Positions 31,863 through 44,220 of a stretch of DNA of 64,000 nucleotides are shown one piece after another. The stretch comes from Flaccisagitta enflata. Its lineage: Eukaryota; Chaetognatha; Sagittoidea; Aphragmophora. The stretch covers positions 76,198,001 to 76,262,000 of the forward strand of contig OZ231127.1 of NCBI GenBank assembly GCA_965153355.1, read 5' to 3'. Both the position numbers and the translations under genes were made by a program. The first letter of the stretch is position 1. Every line of letters begins with the position of its first letter. The notes under the pieces were generated by a model that was not told where the DNA came from, ran no database searches, and saw only the letters and a program-made list of their open reading frames with translations.

Positions 31863-32122
31863 TGGTCTGTCAGTCCTTCAGTCCATCAGTCTGTCGGTAA
31901 ATCCGTCCATTGGTCCAATTCATTTTAAGTTGCGTACTACGCAACTCTAAACCCCGCTTTGTTGGTCCGTCAGTCCGTCCGTCCATCACACTTTACTGTT
32001 TTGGGGGGTTTGTGGTCTTTTGCCTCAAAGCACTTTCCCAAATGATAAAGTGACCTCAAAAATGGTCCTTGCCCAGTGCCCACCCGCACGCGACTGGGCA
32101 GTCGTGTATCCAGCCTTGTTTG
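31863..32122 (-). mobile_element. Helentron-like element, subfamily A, plus adjacent array remnant
   Basis: Main copy 31925-32122: hairpin GTTGCGTACTACGCAAC (31929-31945, perfect 8-bp stem), TCTAAACCCCGC, short GTCC array, TCACACTTTACTG, GGTCTTTTGCCTCA, GCACGCGACTGG and GTATCCAGCCTTGTTT. A separate GTCN array (31863-31915) precedes it and probably belongs to another copy. Confidence 0.85.
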
Positions 32123-33399
32123 ATTTGCAAACAGTCTATATTGAATTCACTACAATTTTACAGGACCCCACCAATGCTTTATGAACTCAACAACAGTTTG
32201 AACACTAAACGCAGTTTCACACATAGAAACTCGGATTTTGACTGAGTTTTGACCTGTTTTAGGCCCAATTTGATGTTGAATTGAAAAGAAAATTCTCGAG
32301 CACTATGTGATTTTCAATGATCTCAGTTGGCCAATTTATATAAGCCAAAAAACATCAACCAAGCAATGCTTATACAGTGTATAATATACACTTGGAAATG
32401 CAGTATTTGTCCATTTTTGCTTAGTTTTTACCCGTTTTCAGGTAGATCTGATCCAGTTTTTTGTGAAAAACTGCTCTCGGTACCATACTTTCTCTAGCGG
32501 TGGTCATGTTCAGGCAGTTGGCCTAAAAAACCGCTACTAATCATTGATTGTGTACTGAAAATCAGAATATTTGCCCATTTTGAATGTTTTACATTTCTTT
32601 TTTTGCCTTTACAAAGAAATAACTTCTGAACGGTTGGACCAATATTCGCGCCGAAGGTACCAGTCGATTCGTCTGAAAAAACTCTTCATTTTGGTCACCG
32701 ATTTTTTATGTTTATCTGAAAAAATGTATGAAATATGGCCTAAAACTTGAAGACATGTCATCAACGATTATTCTGAGGCAAATCTAGCATCATTTTTGCA
32801 GGCTTATTGTGCTCAAAAGTGCCATCTGAAGGTAGCGATCGACCTAAATCATCTTATCAAGTGTAAACAAGTGTGAATTGACAAAAAAATTAATGATAAT
32901 CATGATATTTGGATTGGGTGTCCCCTTACTACTATTATCCACTTAAAGTCACAAGAAATGGATTCTCCCATCTTGACAAGATTGATCCACAGGAAATGGA
33001 AAAGGATAAATGACCTGGCACAATATTCCCTCACACCATGAAAAAAAAAACAACACACAATTTCAAGTGACCAAGGCAACTGCTTAGTTACATTGCTCTA
33101 GCCTTTATTAATTGATGTGACGTGCAACCGTGTTGAAGGCCGAAGGATGCAAAAGCCTTAACAATAAACAAACTCAGAATTTCTACAGTGATAGTTGATT
33201 TAGAAAATGATCTTTGAGTCCAAAATCAGCTGTATACGCGTACTATATGGATCCCCCTCCACGTTCTCACCCCCATCTCATAAAACGAGCTTTGAAGCAG
33301 CCCAATCGCAAAACCTTGTCAATTTTTCGGAAAACAAAATTTTGACATGAACTCGATTGAGCGTTGGCTTCAAAGGCGAGGAAAATTACCTTTGCCCTG
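32123..33399. other. unassigned AT-rich sequence
   Basis: Single-copy-looking. Some phrases (ACGGTTGGACCAATATTCGC at 32631) are of the same style as the palindrome arms. No gene was recognised. Confidence 0.5.
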
Positions 33400-33577
33400 A
33401 ATGATTCATTCATTAATTCATTCATTCATTCATTCATTCATTCATTCATTCATTCATTCATTCATTCATTCATTCATTCATTCATTCATTCATTCATTCA
33501 TTCATATATGAATCAAATCACTCTTTTATTCATGCATTCATTCATTCATTCATTCATTCATTCATTCATTAATTCAA
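33400..33577. repeat. (ATTC)n microsatellite
   Basis: ATTC tetranucleotide array interrupted at 33504-33535. A second, less regular ATTC array lies at 36715-36812. Confidence 0.95.
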
Positions 33578-33665
33578 TGATTTAGCTAATCGTACGATGT
33601 TACCCTCGGGTAAAAATCATATTCAGTCAATCACAGTCGAATGGCAAAGAAGGAAACTGATGAAA

Positions 33666-33867
33666 ACAAGTAACACAGGGTTACAATAACTCGCAGGCGG
33701 ATGAGCAAGGGCCTATTACTTCAACCCCGCTTTCCACTCAAAACGGCATCTTAAATGACATAAATACACTTTCAAACTCGATTGTTTGATGGACGGACCG
33801 ACGTACCAACGGACGGACAAGGCCACTTATGCTTTAAATAATAAAGCCGTGAGTCCCCTCACCTAAA
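33666..33867 (+). mobile_element. Helentron-like element, subfamily B, diverged
   Basis: Begins CAAGTAACACAGGGTTACAA, then GCGGATGAGCAAGGGCC, ACCCCGC, and the array GGACGGACCGACGTACCAAC. CTTATG precedes hairpin GTGAG-TCCC-CTCAC (33849-33862), followed by CTAAAA. This is a third distinct stem sequence with the same terminal layout. Confidence 0.78.
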
Positions 33868-34021
33868 ACAACCGCGGTAAACTGAAGAACCACAGGGCAA
33901 GCGCGGGCTGGTGAGAAGTGAACTAAGAATTTGATCTGTGTCTCAGGGTAAGGCTATTGTAGAGAAGGGGACATCCTAGTAAGAAAATGAAAAAGAAGGG
34001 TAAGGAAGCTATGAGAGATAT

Positions 34022-34025
<4 letters not shown>

Positions 34026-34070
<45 letters not shown>

Positions 34071-34308
34071 AAAAAAGTCAAGTGAAAGGAAAAAGAGATT
34101 AGTTCGGTTATGAGAGTGAGAAAGTGAATAAGGAAAGAAGGAGGAAGGAAGGGAAGGGTGTGGATAAGATAGGTGGGAGGGGGGGGGGGCTGCGGGCAAG
34201 TTGAGGCACGGACTGTAAGCCTTGAAATATTAAGGGCGAGACTCATGAGAACCCCCTTAGATGTAGAAGAGCGAGAGTTTTATGTGACTGAAGTGAAAAG
34301 ATATCGAT

Positions 34309-34343
<35 letters not shown>
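34026..34343. repeat. two short (GA)n arrays
   Basis: GA at 34026-34070 and 34314-34343, with a G-run (34180-34190) between them. Confidence 0.9.
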
Positions 34344-34345
<2 letters not shown>

Positions 34346-35370
34346 AAATACAAACTTGCGCGCGGGTAAAAAGTACAACGCATCACGGGACACAGCTCAA
34401 TCTGGCTTCAGCCAGAAATATGCGTTGAGTGTAACAGATGCATATTATTCGTGACTGTTACACAAATTGCAGCTGCAAACAATTCTTTGAGCGGGTTAAA
34501 AAATATGAAATATGATCCAAGAGGCTTGAGGGCGATACTTGGGGGGGGGGAAGGGGGGGAGAAAGAGGAATGGGGGAGTACACTTGAGTCGTATGCTGCC
34601 GGGAAAGCTAAAGGACCATCCAGGCCCACGGAGGATAGTTACAAACAACACTCATGCCTTATCAACCTGGGATCTCCCGTTTGTTATTAAATATCTGTTT
34701 TCTACATGCAATAAAGTTTTGGAAAAAATAACCATCACGTTTCATATTCTATAAACAAGATATTAACTGACGTGTATTATATGCGTTTCTGATATAAGAT
34801 GTCATAACGGAGTTGCTAACATTCAACGGGCGAGTATTTTTAGATTATTATGTATATACATCATCAGTTCCCGTGCGCTCGTGTTTGTTGTCAAGGGAAC
34901 CATTATAATAGACAAGGAGGCCCATATGGTTAAAGACAATGAGTTGTTAAGAATGCTAAAATACCACCGGCGCTCGACAATGAGTTTGGGGTGGTGTTTT
35001 GGGGGTTGTGAAATTGTGAGTGTGTGTTTGTGTTTGTGTTTGTGTTTTTGTCAGCGTTTGTGTTTGTGTTTGTGTGTTTGTGCTTGTGTGAATAACATCC
35101 TTAAATCGTAACAAAAAAGAAGCATTTACCATGGCATTCCACAATCGACTGAGGGAATCGTGTATAACGCCTTTTCATGGGGGGGGGGTCGCAGGGGGTA
35201 CCTCAACTTGAATTCCCTCCATATTACCGAGAAAAAAAAATAACAAAAAACGTCACACTTTTAAGCCAAGCCCTAAAATTCTTAAACAGATAGAAAAACA
35301 AACAAACGTGTTTTGATTTTACCAAACAAAACCTGTTAAATATTCTTTGCCTGGTTGGTCCCGATTTCCA

Positions 35371-35373
<3 letters not shown>
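34344..35373. other. unassigned sequence with (TGTTTG)n
   Basis: G-rich 34541-34575. A TGTTTG hexanucleotide array sits at 35019-35089. No supported gene. Confidence 0.5.

Positions 35374-35415
<42 letters not shown>
35374..35415. repeat. (CT)n microsatellite
   Basis: Short pure CT array. Confidence 0.95.
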
Positions 35416-35420
<5 letters not shown>

Positions 35421-35819
35421 TCATTCCTTTTTTTGAGATAAAGGATCTGTTTGACAGCTGTTCATTGAAATGAAATGAAGGAATAAGAAAAAGTAGAAAA
35501 GAAACGAAATAACAAAAAGAAATTGAAGTAAAAAGTGGAATTGGTTTGAGACCACATCTTTCTTAATATTCTGGCTCTTTTTTTTTGTCTGACCATCTGA
35601 CTATTCGCCAGGCTTTGCTGACTGTCTGACTATTTGACAGTCTGATTTCTTTGATCATATTTGAATGATTATGTATATCTTTTACATTGCTTTATGTTTT
35701 TGTCTACTTTGATTCTGCATTGTGGACTTTGGCTTTTGTATTTTTTCTGACTATTCTTCTGTTCCTACGTATTTGTCTCGAATTCTGTCTCTTTCTTTTT
35801 TCACCACTTTTTCTTTCTT
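35416..35819. other. unassigned sequence
   Basis: Imperfect TGACTNTNTGA words (35588-35650). No gene was recognised. Confidence 0.45.
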
Positions 35820-35885
35820 TGTCTATCTGTCTATCTGTCTGACATTGTGTGTCTGTCTGACTTTGTCTGTCTGTCTCTTTGTCTA

Positions 35886-35922
<37 letters not shown>

Positions 35923-35928
35923 TTCCGC

Positions 35929-35994
<66 letters not shown>
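35820..35994. repeat. compound (GTCT)n-(CT)n array
   Basis: Imperfect CTGT/GTCT to about 35945, then CT to 35994. The same compound order occurs at 30461-30537. Confidence 0.95.
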
Positions 35995-35998
<4 letters not shown>

Positions 35999-36714
35999 CA
36001 TTCACTTCTTCAGCCCAGCAAAGGCATATTTTTATTATGTTTCCTCTTTTTTTCTATGGCAAAGATTTAAAGTCTTTATCGCAACTGAAAAGAAATCTTG
36101 AAAGCTTTTTAAAAAAGACAAACATGGTCTTTTTTTCTTTTTTGTTTCAACAGCTTTGAGTTGTATGTACCTAGCAGGCATGGGATTTCTGACTTAAGGG
36201 ATTTTCCCCTCTTCTTCCTCAATATTTCAAGGGGGTGGGGGCGGGGTCATTTTATTGAATTTTTTGATTAATCATTCACTTTTGTGTACAATTAGTTTCT
36301 GTTTCTCTTGACTTATTCAATCACTCAAACCATTCATTGAACTGAACCCTGCAATGACCCATGTCAAAAGTCCATCAAATACTGTTTCAGGCGCATTTCG
36401 CTTTTTTGCCAACTTGGAGTTGAAAAAAAAATAATACACAAGAGACTTCATAAGTAAGTTTAACCCTTACGAGTTGTTAGTCGATGATCTTTAAAGCAGG
36501 CAATCGACTTATCATGAATATTGACTCGCTCAACATCGGAACACGCTTTGAATATAAAAGCGCGTGAACTTGTGGTCAAAACCCATCAAAAATGGTCGAC
36601 TTGAATACTATCGATCCATCATTTCCCAAAGGCCTAAGAACCCAGGGCAGCATTTTCATTGCAACACAAAACGAAATAAACGACTTGGTTGAGACAGATT
36701 CACCCAATAATTCG
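35995..36714. other. unassigned sequence
   Basis: Mixed AT-rich with a G-rich spot (36230-36246). No gene was recognised. Confidence 0.5.
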
Positions 36715-36812
36715 TCCATTCATTCATTCATTCAGTCATTCATTCATCTATTCACTCATTCATTCTGTCATTCATTCATTCATTCACTTACTCATTTAAT
36801 CAATCATTCATG
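36715..36812. repeat. imperfect (ATTC)n microsatellite
   Basis: ATTC/ATTT/ACTC variants over about 98 bp. Confidence 0.88.
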
Positions 36813-36902
36813 TATTTAAGCCTTCTCGTGTTATTTGATTTTATTGGACATGGGCTAAGTAAAAGGTTATGACGCTAGGTTCGTAAGTGTATTTGACCAA
36901 GA

Positions 36903-36917
36903 AGTGTGTGTGTGTGT

Positions 36918-36991
<74 letters not shown>

Positions 36992-37022
36992 GTGTGTGTG
37001 TGTGTGTGTGTTAGTGTGTGTT
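36903..37022. repeat. (GT)n microsatellite
   Basis: GT array with TAT and TTAG interruptions. Confidence 0.95.
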
Positions 37023-38377
37023 TGCGTTGAATGTGTATATGAACTGTAGGTTGTAAACGGTTTGCATATTGTTGTACATGATGTCTGCGGCTTATCTATT
37101 CAGTTCTAGGGCAAAAGTCTTTCAAAGATTTATTCTTAGGCCAAAATTTTACATATTTTTGAATAAAAAATCATAACTGTGTCCATCATTGCCAAAATAA
37201 GCAATGACTTGATAAAAAAGATTTTTCGCCTTGTTTTCCACAATTGAAGTTCGAGATTGGTGTATATATATTAAGAAAAACCCTACCACTGAAGAAACCC
37301 TCTACAATGCAAAACGTTTTCCTATAGATTTAAAGAGCGGCCAAGACACCAAGTCTGCCAATGGCTGCTCGATGCCTGTCTACGGAGATCAATCGAGTGC
37401 ACACTGTGCAGACGACGAGCATGCGCATATGTGATTGTGTTTCTTAGTGCGATCTATATGGCATTTATTCAGACATGAGTGTTGTGTAAGAATGAAGATA
37501 CTGAAGTAGTGGATCATGTTAACAGTACAATTAACAATTCATCAAGATACGAGATATAGAGAGGTCATGGTTGATAAGAGAGGACCCAAAAAAGGGATTC
37601 ATCATCAAATTGTTGTGATGGAGTTCAACTAGCTCCTCCCAAGCCTCCGATGGCTGACAATGTGCTGGTGTTGCTTCTGATAGACGCAGTCAGTCCACGC
37701 AATCGGGCCGACACGTTATTCACTACATTCCTGATTTCTTATCAAGTGTGACGACTGACGAGTTTAACTTTTTTTATGAGGAAAAAGCTCTTGTTAATGG
37801 TGCCATTTATTTCGATTTTAACGAACTGAAAACAAGCTGAAGACTTGATTATGGTTTATTACTTAATGTGGTTCGAGCCACTGGAATGGATGTTAAAAAG
37901 GTTCAGAAAAAAGATTCTGATGAATAAAAAACAAGATCTTTTTCTTTCTTCATTGTTTTATTGGCTGATAATGATAGAGATTTTAGCATTGAAATCAGTT
38001 TGAAAGTAAAAAATTTAGAGCACACGATGGTTGCCAGATTGATTTTTGAAAGACAGCAACAAATATAAGAAACAAGAAATAAAGTAAGAAACAAGAAAAA
38101 GAAATAAAAAAATGACTGCGCAGCCCAAAGCCGCAAAGAATAAGTGATGCATGATGCTCATCCAAATGCAAACTAGAATAAGATCAAAAATGAGAACGAA
38201 ATTGGGTGATCGTTATCGCTATCAACCTCTTGACTTTAAATGAAGAATTTGAAGACAATCATAATGCCCAATATTTGTCTCTGCCTCTAATTAGAGATGG
38301 CATAGATTTATGATTTTGCGTACACAATTGTCATCTGTATTTGTAAACCCTAAATGTCCATTTATCTGATTATCATT
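37023..38377. other. unassigned AT-rich sequence
   Basis: Single-copy-looking. Open frames at 37231-37434 and 37578-37751 have ordinary amino-acid composition but no recognised domain or clear splice context. Confidence 0.45.
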
Positions 38378-38448
38378 GTGTTCCACGATAGTGGAACACT
38401 AGATATTCAGAGTTTCTCCGTCCGTGCGTCCGTTCGTTCGTCCGTCCG

Positions 38449-40264
38449 TGTGTCACACAACCCAGTTTTCTCCGAATGTGTGTCACACAGCCCAGTTTTC
38501 TCCATTGAGTGTCACATAACCCAGTTTTCTCCGAATGTGTGTCACACACTCCAGTTTTCTCCGAATGTGTGTCACACAGCCCAGTTTTCTCCATTGTGTG
38601 TCACATAATCTAGTTTTCTCCGAATGTGTGTCACACACTCCAGTTTTCTCCTAATGTGTGTCACACAGCCCAGTTTTCTCCATTGTGTATCACATAATCC
38701 AGAATTTTCTCCAAATGTGTGTCACACAACCCTGTTTTCTCCAAAATGTCACACAGTCAGTTTCTCGAATGTGTCACATAGCCCAGTTTTCTCCATTGTG
38801 TGTCACACAACCCCAGTTTCTCCGAATGTGTGTTACCAGTCCAGTTTTTCCAATGTGTGTCACACAGCTCAGTTTTCTCTGAATGTGTCACACAGCCCAG
38901 TTTTCTCCATTATGTCCCACACACCAGTTTTCTCTGAATGTGTGTCACTACAGTCAGTTTTCTCCAAATATGTGTCCATGATTGTTTTATCCATTATGTG
39001 TCACACACATTGGTTTTTTCCAAATGTGTGTCACACAGTCAGTTTTCTCCAAATGTGTATCACACAGTCCAGTTTTTCCAAATGTGTGTCACACTGTCAG
39101 TTTCTCAAATGTGTGTCACACAGCCCAGTTTTCTCCATTGTGTGTCACACAACCCAGTTTTCTCTGAATGTGTGTCATAGTCCAGTTTCTCCAAATGTGT
39201 GTCACACAGTCCAGTTTTTTCTAAATATGTGTCACACAGCCTAGTTTTCTCCATTGTGTGTCACAAAACCCAGTTTTCTCCGAATGTGTGTCACACAGTC
39301 CAGTTTTCTCCAAATGTGTGTCACACAGCCCAATTTTCTCCATTGTGTGTCACACAACCCAGTTTCCTCCAAATGTGTGTCACACAGTCCAGTTTTCTCC
39401 AAATGTGTGTCACACAGTCCAATTTTCTCCAAATGTGTGTCACACAGCCCAGTTTTCTCCATTGTGTGTCACACAACCCAGTTTTCTCCAAATGTGTGTC
39501 ACACAGTCCAGTTTTCTCCAAATGTGTGTCACACAGCCCAGTTTTCTCCATTGTGTGTCACACAACCCAGTTTTATCTGAAGGTGTGTCACACAGTCCAG
39601 TTTTCTCCAAATGTGTGTCACACAGCCCAGTTTTCTCCAAATGTGTGTCACACAGCCCAGTTTTCTCCATTGTGTGTCACACAACCCAGTTTTCTCCGAA
39701 TGTGTGTCACACAGTCCAGTTTTCTCCAAATGTGTGTCACACAGCCCAGTTTTCTCCATTGTGTGTCACACAACCCAGTTTTTTACAAATGTGTGTCACA
39801 CAGCCCAGTTTTCTCCAAATGTGTGTCACACAGCCCAGTTTTCTCCATTGTGTGTCACACGACTAAGTTTTCTTCAAATGAGTGTCACACAGCCCAGTTT
39901 TCTCCACTGTGTGTCACACAACCCAGTTTTTTGCAAATGTGTGTCACACAGCTCAGTTTTCTCAAAATATGTCTCACACAGCCTAATTTTCTCTAAATGT
40001 GTGTCACACAGCCTTTTTCTCTGAATGTGTGTAACGCAGCCTAGTTTTTTCCATTATGTGTCACACAACCCAGTTTTTTCAGAATGTGTGTCACACAGCC
40101 AAGTTTTCTCTGAATGTGTGTCACAGCCTATTTTTCTCCAAATGTCATCACTGCCCAGTTTTCTCCATTGTGTGTCACCGCAATTTCTTAATGTGTCACA
40201 CAGCCAAGTTTTTCTCCAAATGTGTGTCACAAAGCCCAGTTTTCTCTAAATGTGTGCCACACAG
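38449..40264. repeat. 29/30-bp minisatellite with higher-order structure
   Basis: About 60 units, each with TGTGTGTCACACA followed by a CCAGTTTTCTCC-type ending. A 29-bp type begins ATTG and 30-bp types begin GAATG or AAATG. In the regular core the ATTG units fall at 39253, 39342, 39461, 39550, 39669, 39758 and 39847, spaced 89 or 119 bp. The edges are degenerate. Long SPVFSKC/TQPSFLQM frames are by-products. Confidence 0.95.
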
Positions 40265-41032
40265 CAGCTGAGTTTCCTACGATTCTAAGAAACGTAGGAA
40301 TCTAGGTTAGAAAGCTTAGGATTCTAAGTTTCCTAACCAACTTTACAATGGGAAATTGAGTTTTTCTCATTTTAATCCAGAAAGCGCCCCTTCAATTTTT
40401 CCAATCTTTTGGGTGGTTACTAACAACGGGAAGACATCCTGATGCCATAGAATAATAGTGTCGCCACTCTACTCTAAGTTGGTGGAAAAAGTGAAAGAAA
40501 AATTTTAACCTAGGTTAGGTTTTACAAGTAATTCAAATCGCGCTTGAAATTATTTTCGGAACGAAATGACGGAAAATTGCGGCTTATTGAGTGTGTGGAA
40601 AGGCCCAAAAAATTGATCAAAACTGTAAAATGATCCAAAATAAAATATGCGTCCGGAAGATCTTTTTATGCTCTTTCAGATGGTGCGCTTTTCAAGACTT
40701 TTCGATGTCGGGAAGTATCATTTTTAATTCAATCTTTCTTTCTTTTCCGTCTCACGCCTTCCGGTCAAGTCTACCCGTTTTCTTGCACCGCGCACCCGAC
40801 AGCCCCAAACGAGAGCTTTGTCAAACAATTTTCAGAATTTTTTTTTTATTTGTCAGAGTTTGTCAGGAATCGATTTTGTAAACCCAAACTAACGGGTATT
40901 GTGATCTTTTTCATCCCCATTCTTCAGCCGTATCTTTTGTTTTCTTTCGACGCAACCAAATCATCTAACACAGTCTAACGGAATTGTCTTGGTTGCAAGT
41001 TACAAATTATCATCACTTTAGGACATCGCAGG
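40265..41032. other. unassigned sequence
   Basis: Begins with a small inverted repeat, TTCCTACG/CGTAGGAA (40275-40303). Otherwise mixed, with no gene recognised. Confidence 0.45.
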
Positions 41033-41064
41033 AGAGAGAGAGCGAGAGCGAGAGCGAAAGCAAG

Positions 41065-41113
<49 letters not shown>
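41033..41113. repeat. (GA)n microsatellite
   Basis: GA array with GCGA interruptions in its first half. Confidence 0.95.
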
Positions 41114-41114
<1 letters not shown>

Positions 41115-41133
41115 ACGTAAAAATCGCTCAAAA

Positions 41134-41303
41134 TTCAAGGTCGGGTGCACGGCACCCCAGTCGCGGATGGTTAGGCAGGGGCAGTATTGCAAAACCGATC
41201 AGAGAACACGGCAAGGTGTAGAATCACATATCCGCGACTAAAAATGTTAGGGACGGACAGACCTAATGACACGGCAAAATTTAGGGTTGCGTGTCCGCGA
41301 CTA
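41134..41303 (+). mobile_element. two array-poor Helentron-like remnants in tandem
   Basis: 41134-41243: CAAGGTCGGGTGCACGGC, CCCAGTCGCGGATGG, AGGCAGGGGCAGTATTGC, then GGCAAGGTGTAGAATC, near-hairpin and GCGACTAAAA, lacking the GGAC array. 41250-41303: GGACGGACAGACC and TTAGGGTTGCGTGTCCGCGA, a second 3' end. Confidence 0.72.
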
Positions 41304-41379
41304 TGACAGGAAAGATAGAGAAATTTTTTCAGATAGAACTTATACGAGTTGTTATTTTCATTTTTACAAGTTGTGGTTT

Positions 41380-41540
41380 TTAGTAGCGTGCTATGCAACC
41401 CTACACCCCGCTTTATCGGTCCGTTGGTCCATCCGTCATACTTCACTTTTTTTTGTGGTCTTTGGCCTCACACTCATGCCTAAATGGATGAAGTGACCTC
41501 AAATACAACCCCTGCCCACCCGCACGCGACTGGCCTTGTT
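41380..41540 (-). mobile_element. Helentron-like element, subfamily A
   Basis: TTTAGTAGCGTGCTATGCAAC (degraded hairpin), CCTACACCCCGC, short GTCC array, GTGGTCTTTGGCCTCA, GTGACCTCAAATACAACCCC, TGCCCACC, GCACGCGACTGGCCTTGTT. It lacks the TAGCCGTGTATCC segment present in other copies. Confidence 0.85.
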
Positions 41541-41623
41541 ACTAGACCAAAAATAGTTGAGTTTGAAATAAACCTGGAATTTGTATTTGTGGTAATTGAT
41601 TTAATTTGAGGAATGTGAAAAAA

Positions 41624-41700
41624 AAGTGCACGGGGTTCGCAATATCGGGTGGGCAGGGGCATCCTAAGCCTTACCCCACCCTCACTTCCAAGCCTCCTGC
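41624..41700 (+). mobile_element. subfamily B 5'-end fragment
   Basis: AAGTGCACGGGGTTCGCAAT, ATCGGGTGGGCAGGGGCATC, then C-rich sequence. No array or hairpin end is recognised downstream. Confidence 0.65.
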
Positions 41701-42486
41701 TATGCGCACACACACACACAAAAGAAAACACACAAATACTGCTAGATTTGGAACGCCTACCACGATAGATGGAGAGACTCTGAACCCCTGACGGCGGACA
41801 ATGATGAAAGTCGAGAAGACGAAACGTGACTTAACGATGCCTGCTTATCTCGCCGTAATAAATAAAGACGGAAAGCAATTGATGGCAAACACCTGAGTGT
41901 TTCACCCTATTTTTAAACTATGGTTGAATAATAGTAATGTAAAATACTTTCATAAAACAAATTATCTCGAAATATTCTGTGTGTATGTCTTTGTTATATG
42001 CTGACCTCAAAAGAACCTTGAAATTGGCAATTCACAAAAGAATAGCAAAGAAAATAAGGGTTCTTAGTGAAATTTTGCTTACATTTCTTTTCTTTTTACT
42101 GCTGTTAAAATTATAATACTCTCAAATGCAGTGAAAATTCATTTTTCAAAAATATATTTTAATCAGAATTTTGGAAAGGGCTATGTTCTTCATTGTATTT
42201 TGTTTCTATACAAAGTTATAATTTTAACAAGCCTCCTATCAGTGAACAAAAAATGAAATTTGAATATTTTCTAGTGAATACATTTAGTTATTGATAGCTC
42301 TACTCGCTGTTTTCTCCTTTTTGAATGCAAATTTTGTAAAACAGTATTCATTTAGATATACTCCAATGATTTTTTTCATGTTATTCTTTGTTTTTATTCT
42401 CATAGAATTTTCTATTATTTATTAGCTTACTAAATCTTTACATTGGATCTTTCAACAATATATGTACAAAGATATATTGCATACAC

Positions 42487-42489
<3 letters not shown>
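41701..42489. other. unassigned AT-rich sequence
   Basis: A short CACACACACA run at 41708, then AT-rich. No gene was recognised. Confidence 0.45.

Positions 42490-42553
<64 letters not shown>
42490..42553. repeat. (AC)n microsatellite
   Basis: Pure AC array of about 64 bp. Confidence 0.96.
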
Positions 42554-42554
<1 letters not shown>

Positions 42555-42603
42555 CCAACTTAATCAATTGCTGTCATAAAGCGCATGTTTACGTTTTGAA
42601 CTT

Positions 42604-42706
42604 CAAATGCGTAACGGACTGGCGGACTAATGGACCAACCGACCGACCGACCGACCAACAGACCAATGGACCAACGGATGGACAAAGCCTTTTACTAGTC
42701 AAAATT
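42604..42706 (+). mobile_element. array end of a Helentron-like element
   Basis: GGACTGGCGGACTAATGGACC, then CCGACCGACCGACCGACCAAC and ATGGACAAAGCC, ending ACTAGTCAAAA. The hairpin is lost or degraded. Confidence 0.65.
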
Positions 42707-43967
42707 TTAAGGGTACAGCGGTTCATTGACATTGGTGGTAGACAGTTGCAGTTGACCAAATTTTGGAAGTGTTGGCAAGCTGTTGCAGCATCCATGGGCC
42801 CCCGCTGACACGGGATGCTGTGCCGATGACCTGGTAGTTCATACAGGATGTTTGGTTAAAGATATCTATCAATTTTGATGGTCCTTGGATGTCATAAAAT
42901 CAAGCTCTGGTTGTTGCTATCTTATGACACATTGATATGATCCTAGGAGGGCATCTGAAAGACATTGTCAACTTAGAAGGCGTTTGTGACATACAATTCA
43001 ATATAGCAATTTTATATCCTCATCTCATCAAATATCTTAAACAAAGTTAATCCCAGGTCTTTAGTAGCTCAATTCGTTTAAGTTATGCGTAAAACTCAAA
43101 ACAACCTGTCAAAAGTGGCGAGAACCAAAACAAAACCATCTGCGTGTTTAAATATCTGATAACAAATTGACTAGCGGCCTCGGTTGGAGAAAGCCGGGTA
43201 AACATTTTTACATGGCTTTGGGCAAACAAAAAAAAAATATTATATAATCTGATCAAGGTGGCTCAAAAATAAAAATAAGATGAAAAGAGAGACTGCAAAC
43301 TGCTCGGAATACTGCACCTAGTTTTCATTCATGCTAAACAGTTAGAAATTGATTTTTTCGCCAAAAAATGTCTAAAACCTTTGTTTTTACACCCTTCAGC
43401 AGCTATATGATGGGAAAACAAGGACGCCCGAGAGTTTTTAAGATCCTGAAAATAACACTTTCCATACCTACCTAGGTTTCTTACGTTCCTAGGACACCTG
43501 AGAAGGTTTTGCATATGGTTTTTTCAAATTCTGGTTTTCAAAGATGCAATGTCAGCGAAAATAGAAAATCTTTCTAACAAAAATTCTTAGCAGAAAGAAT
43601 AGCAGATGCCTGGGGAAAAAATTTCCTGTTCTTGCTGATTTTGTAAATCTTATAAATCAGGAATTCTAAAAACATAGCAACATTTTCTAAAGCACAAAAC
43701 ACAAAGAAACGTAGGCAGGATTTTTTTTCATTCACATTTTTATCTATTTACAGCGGAGTAGCGTGCTATTCTTTTATGGCATCAGATATTTATTGCCATT
43801 ATGGACAATCACCAGAGAAATCAAAAGCAACGCTTTTTAGTTATAATACATGAAAAAGACTCACTTTTCTTGCTAAAATGTTCAGAAGCCACAAAGCGTA
43901 AAAGCTTTCTAACAACAAGAATCCCTGAGTTTCTCCTTACAGAATAATGAGATACAGCTGCTGGCGA
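42707..43967. other. unassigned AT-rich sequence
   Basis: Single-copy-looking. CCTAGGTTTCTTACGTTCCTAGG at about 43471 forms a short inverted repeat. No gene was recognised. Confidence 0.45.
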
Positions 43968-44220
43968 TTTTCTCCATTGTGTGTCACACACCCCAGTTTA
44001 TAAGCGAGGTTATAAACCCCACTGCGGTCATGAAGCACCGGGTTATAAGCCCAACCAGTTAGGAGCCAAAGGTGCATAGCACGTGGTTATACGCCTGCAG
44101 TTGTAAGCCTCGCAGTTTTAAAGCCCTGGGGTTATCAGCCTCTGATTATAAGCCCCATGAATTGAAGACAAGCAGTTGGGCCTTCTGAGCGTGTTTATAA
44201 GCTTCTGGTTCTCTGTTTAT
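43968..44220. repeat. lone minisatellite unit plus degenerate TTATAAGCC repeats
   Basis: 43968-43999 is one unit of the 29-bp repeat (CCATTGTGTGTCACACA, CCCCAGTTT), 3.7 kb from the array. It runs directly into about twelve degenerate GGTTATAAGCCC-type units. Confidence 0.75.

Noticed and set aside
37578-37751. 58-codon open stretch containing MADNVLVLLLIDAV
   Set aside because: Opens after a stop without an acceptor and lacks a donor; length is compatible with chance.
38624-39996. 206-aa and 265-aa frames over the 30-bp array
   Set aside because: The units lack stops in several frames on both strands, so long frames appear by construction; breaks coincide with unit indels.
38449-40264. CRISPR-like array of about 30-bp repeats
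   Set aside because: Units are directly adjacent with no spacers, and the context is eukaryotic repeat DNA.
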